NCBI RefSeq assembly: GCF_016758255.1
Contig: NZ_QYAD01000001.1
Coordinates: 930,001 to 994,000, forward strand
Source: Leucobacter chromiireducens subsp. chromiireducens
GTDB lineage: Bacteria; Actinomycetota; Actinomycetes; Actinomycetales; Microbacteriaceae
Reading direction: 5' to 3'
DNA: 64,000 nt
Shown here: one piece after another, positions 62,941 to 64,000 of the stretch
Numbering within the stretch: position 1 is the first letter of the stretch
Layout of the letters: each line of letters opens with the position of its first letter
Position numbers and translations under genes: made by a program
The notes under the pieces: model-generated
Told to the model about the DNA's origin: nothing
What the model saw: the letters and a program-made list of their open reading frames with translations, nothing else
Database searches by the model: none

Positions 62941-63413
62941 GCGCGCGCACCCGCGCCATCATCGGCGTCACGATCATGAGCGTGCTGCTCGTCTTGTACT
63001 TCATCTTCGCGGGAATCCGCGCAGTGGGGCTGCTCTCTTCGGGCACGCTTGTGCCGATTGTCATGGGCGTCGCTATGTTGGTGTTGCCGCTGCTCGGTGT
63101 CTGGGCGCTCGCGCGCGAGCTGATGTTCGGGCGCCAGGCCACCCGCCTGGCAGATCGGCTCGACGCCGCGGGCCTCATGCCTGAGGAACCCGTGGCAACC
63201 CGGCCCTCAGGCCGCCCCGAGCGCGCGGACGCCGACGCTGCGTTCCCGCGCTACCGTGCGGAGGTAGAAGCGAACCCAGAATCGTGGGAAAGCTGGATGC
63301 GCCTCGGCATTGTGTACGACGCATGCGGTGACCGAAAGCGCGCAAGAGGGGCGATTCGCGAAGCGATTGCCCTCGAAAAGAACGAAATCAGTGGGATTTC
63401 TTCGAAGGATTAG
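62937..63413 (+). CDS. Membrane protein with a C-terminal TPR-like segment
   Basis: A 158-residue protein with two transmembrane helices (about residues 9-30 and 38-60), a linker, and one TPR-like repeat near the end (NPESWESWMRLGIVYDACGD, RARGAIREAIALEK). GTG start overlaps the dapB stop, so it is in the dapB operon. Function unknown; single TPR repeats usually pair with a partner protein. Confidence 0.8.
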   Translation: MSARTRAIIGVTIMSVLLVLYFIFAGIRAVGLLSSGTLVPIVMGVAMLVLPLLGVWALARELMFGRQATRLADRLDAAGLMPEEPVATRPSGRPERADADAAFPRYRAEVEANPESWESWMRLGIVYDACGDRKRARGAIREAIALEKNEISGISSKD

Positions 63414-63433
63414 GGAAAACGGCATCCCCTGCA

Positions 63434-63439
63434 TAGACT
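63434..63439 (+). promoter_or_regulatory. -10 box (TAGACT) before the terminal APC transporter gene
   Basis: TAGACT with a weak -35 (TTAGGG, 63410-63415) at 18 bases. It is flanked by GGCATC (63421-63426) and GATGCC (63441-63446), a possible operator. Confidence 0.5.
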
Positions 63440-63452
63440 CGATGCCCGAAAG

Positions 63453-63507
63453 ACAGGGATCGGGGCCCAGATGACCCCGTACGGATTCCATCGCCGGAAT
63501 CACCTGT
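63453..63507 (+). ncRNA. Candidate structured leader (three-way junction) of the APC transporter
   Basis: Nested pairing: ACAGG (63453-63457) with CCTGT (63503-63507) encloses CGGGG/CCCCG (63461-63465 with 63475-63479) and GATTCC/GGAATC (63484-63489 with 63496-63501). It matches no riboswitch class I can recall. It could be a regulatory RNA, but these are short stems in GC-rich DNA. Confidence 0.4.
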
Positions 63508-63550
63508 AGCTGACGATGCGCACCATCACGCGCCAGAAAGCACGGTTGTC

Positions 63551-64000
63551 ATGGCCAAGTATGACCTCAACGCTCCCGAGCCACGAACTCGAACGCTTGA
63601 CTCGGTCACCGGTATCAGCAAGAAGGGCCTCCCGTCGGGAACCGTGGGGGTCATGGGCGCCCTTGTCATCGGTCTCTCGGTGTGTGCTCCCGCGTACACG
63701 CTGACGGCCGCAGTCGGCCCGGCCGCGAGCGAGGTGGGCTACCAGACTCCCGCGATCTTCCTCATGGGCTTCATCCCCATGCTGCTCGTGGCACTCGGCT
63801 ACCGCGCGCTCAACTCCGCGATGCCCGACTCGGGAACCTCCTTCACCTGGGCCGCGCGCGCTTTCGGCCCGTGGGTGGGCTGGATGGCGGGCTGGGGCCT
63901 CATCGCAGCAACGGTGCTGGTGCTCTCAAACCTCGCGGGAATCGCCGTCGAATTCCTGTTCCAGTCGATCAGCATCATCGCAGATGACCCCTCGATCGCT
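63551..64000 (+). CDS. APC-superfamily amino acid transporter (3' end outside the window)
   Basis: The frame is open from ATG 63551 to the end (150 residues so far). It begins MAKYDLNAPEPRTRTLDSVT, then SGTVGVMGALVIGLSVCAPA and helices that resemble APC amino acid or polyamine permeases (PDSGTSFTWAARAFGPWVGW). At least four helices are visible. There is no good ribosome-binding site before the ATG, and the leader of about 105 bases is structured. Substrate unknown. Confidence 0.85.
   Translation, partial: MAKYDLNAPEPRTRTLDSVTGISKKGLPSGTVGVMGALVIGLSVCAPAYTLTAAVGPAASEVGYQTPAIFLMGFIPMLLVALGYRALNSAMPDSGTSFTWAARAFGPWVGWMAGWGLIAATVLVLSNLAGIAVEFLFQSISIIADDPSIA

Overview
The window is GC-rich, densely packed DNA with many ATGA or GTGA start/stop overlaps. 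It comes from an actinobacterium, most likely a member of Microbacteriaceae (Leucobacter-like). The evidence is the ftsE-ftsX-smpB-ssrA order, the tmRNA tag ending in ALAA, an actinobacterial type hisN, the efeUOB operon with a DtxR-like iron box, and the hem gene order. The genus is an inference. I see no insertion sequence, prophage, CRISPR array or plasmid function; the window reads as core chromosome with some accessory metabolic clusters.

Layout. 1-4080: end of ftsE, ftsX, smpB, a TetR regulator and tmRNA (cell division and ribosome rescue). 4135-8562: an SRPBCC protein, a strong palindrome, then a TetR-MFS-amidohydrolase group. 8591-16854: tetrapyrrole synthesis, with hemA divergent from a tightly coupled hemE-hemY-hemC-hemD-hemB-hemL operon. 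16895-30987: a histidine utilisation region (permease, hutG, hutH, an IclR regulator, a DUF1684 protein, a five-gene peptide ABC transporter, hutI, hutU) with matching operator palindromes in front of hutG/hutH and hutU. 30996-35984: a TetR/MFS pair, aquaporin, a GlxA-like regulator and gap. 36028-39542: a DUF3054 protein, hisN, tRNA-Lys, nhaA and small membrane proteins. 39652-44845: ilvD, ilvB, ilvN, ilvC. 44958-51081: helicase hrpB, three membrane proteins and serA. 51216-54717: iron-regulated efeUOB. 55152-64000: pnp with a structured leader, an NYN-domain protein, an M16 peptidase, an ATP-grasp protein, dapB, a small TPR-like protein and the start of an APC transporter behind a structured leader.

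The most interesting signals are these: (1) the hut regulon, with an IclR regulator, paired operators and an embedded peptide importer; (2) at least ten genes whose -10 hexamer lies exactly 6 nt before the start codon, suggesting frequent leaderless mRNAs; (3) a three-way-junction candidate leader before the last transporter; (4) a patch of foreign-looking codon use at the 3' end of ilvD; (5) an FtsE with a long disordered acidic tail; (6) two striking operator-like palindromes, one before the TetR-MFS-amidohydrolase group and one between hemA and hemE. All functional calls rest on reading motifs and context; no database search was run.
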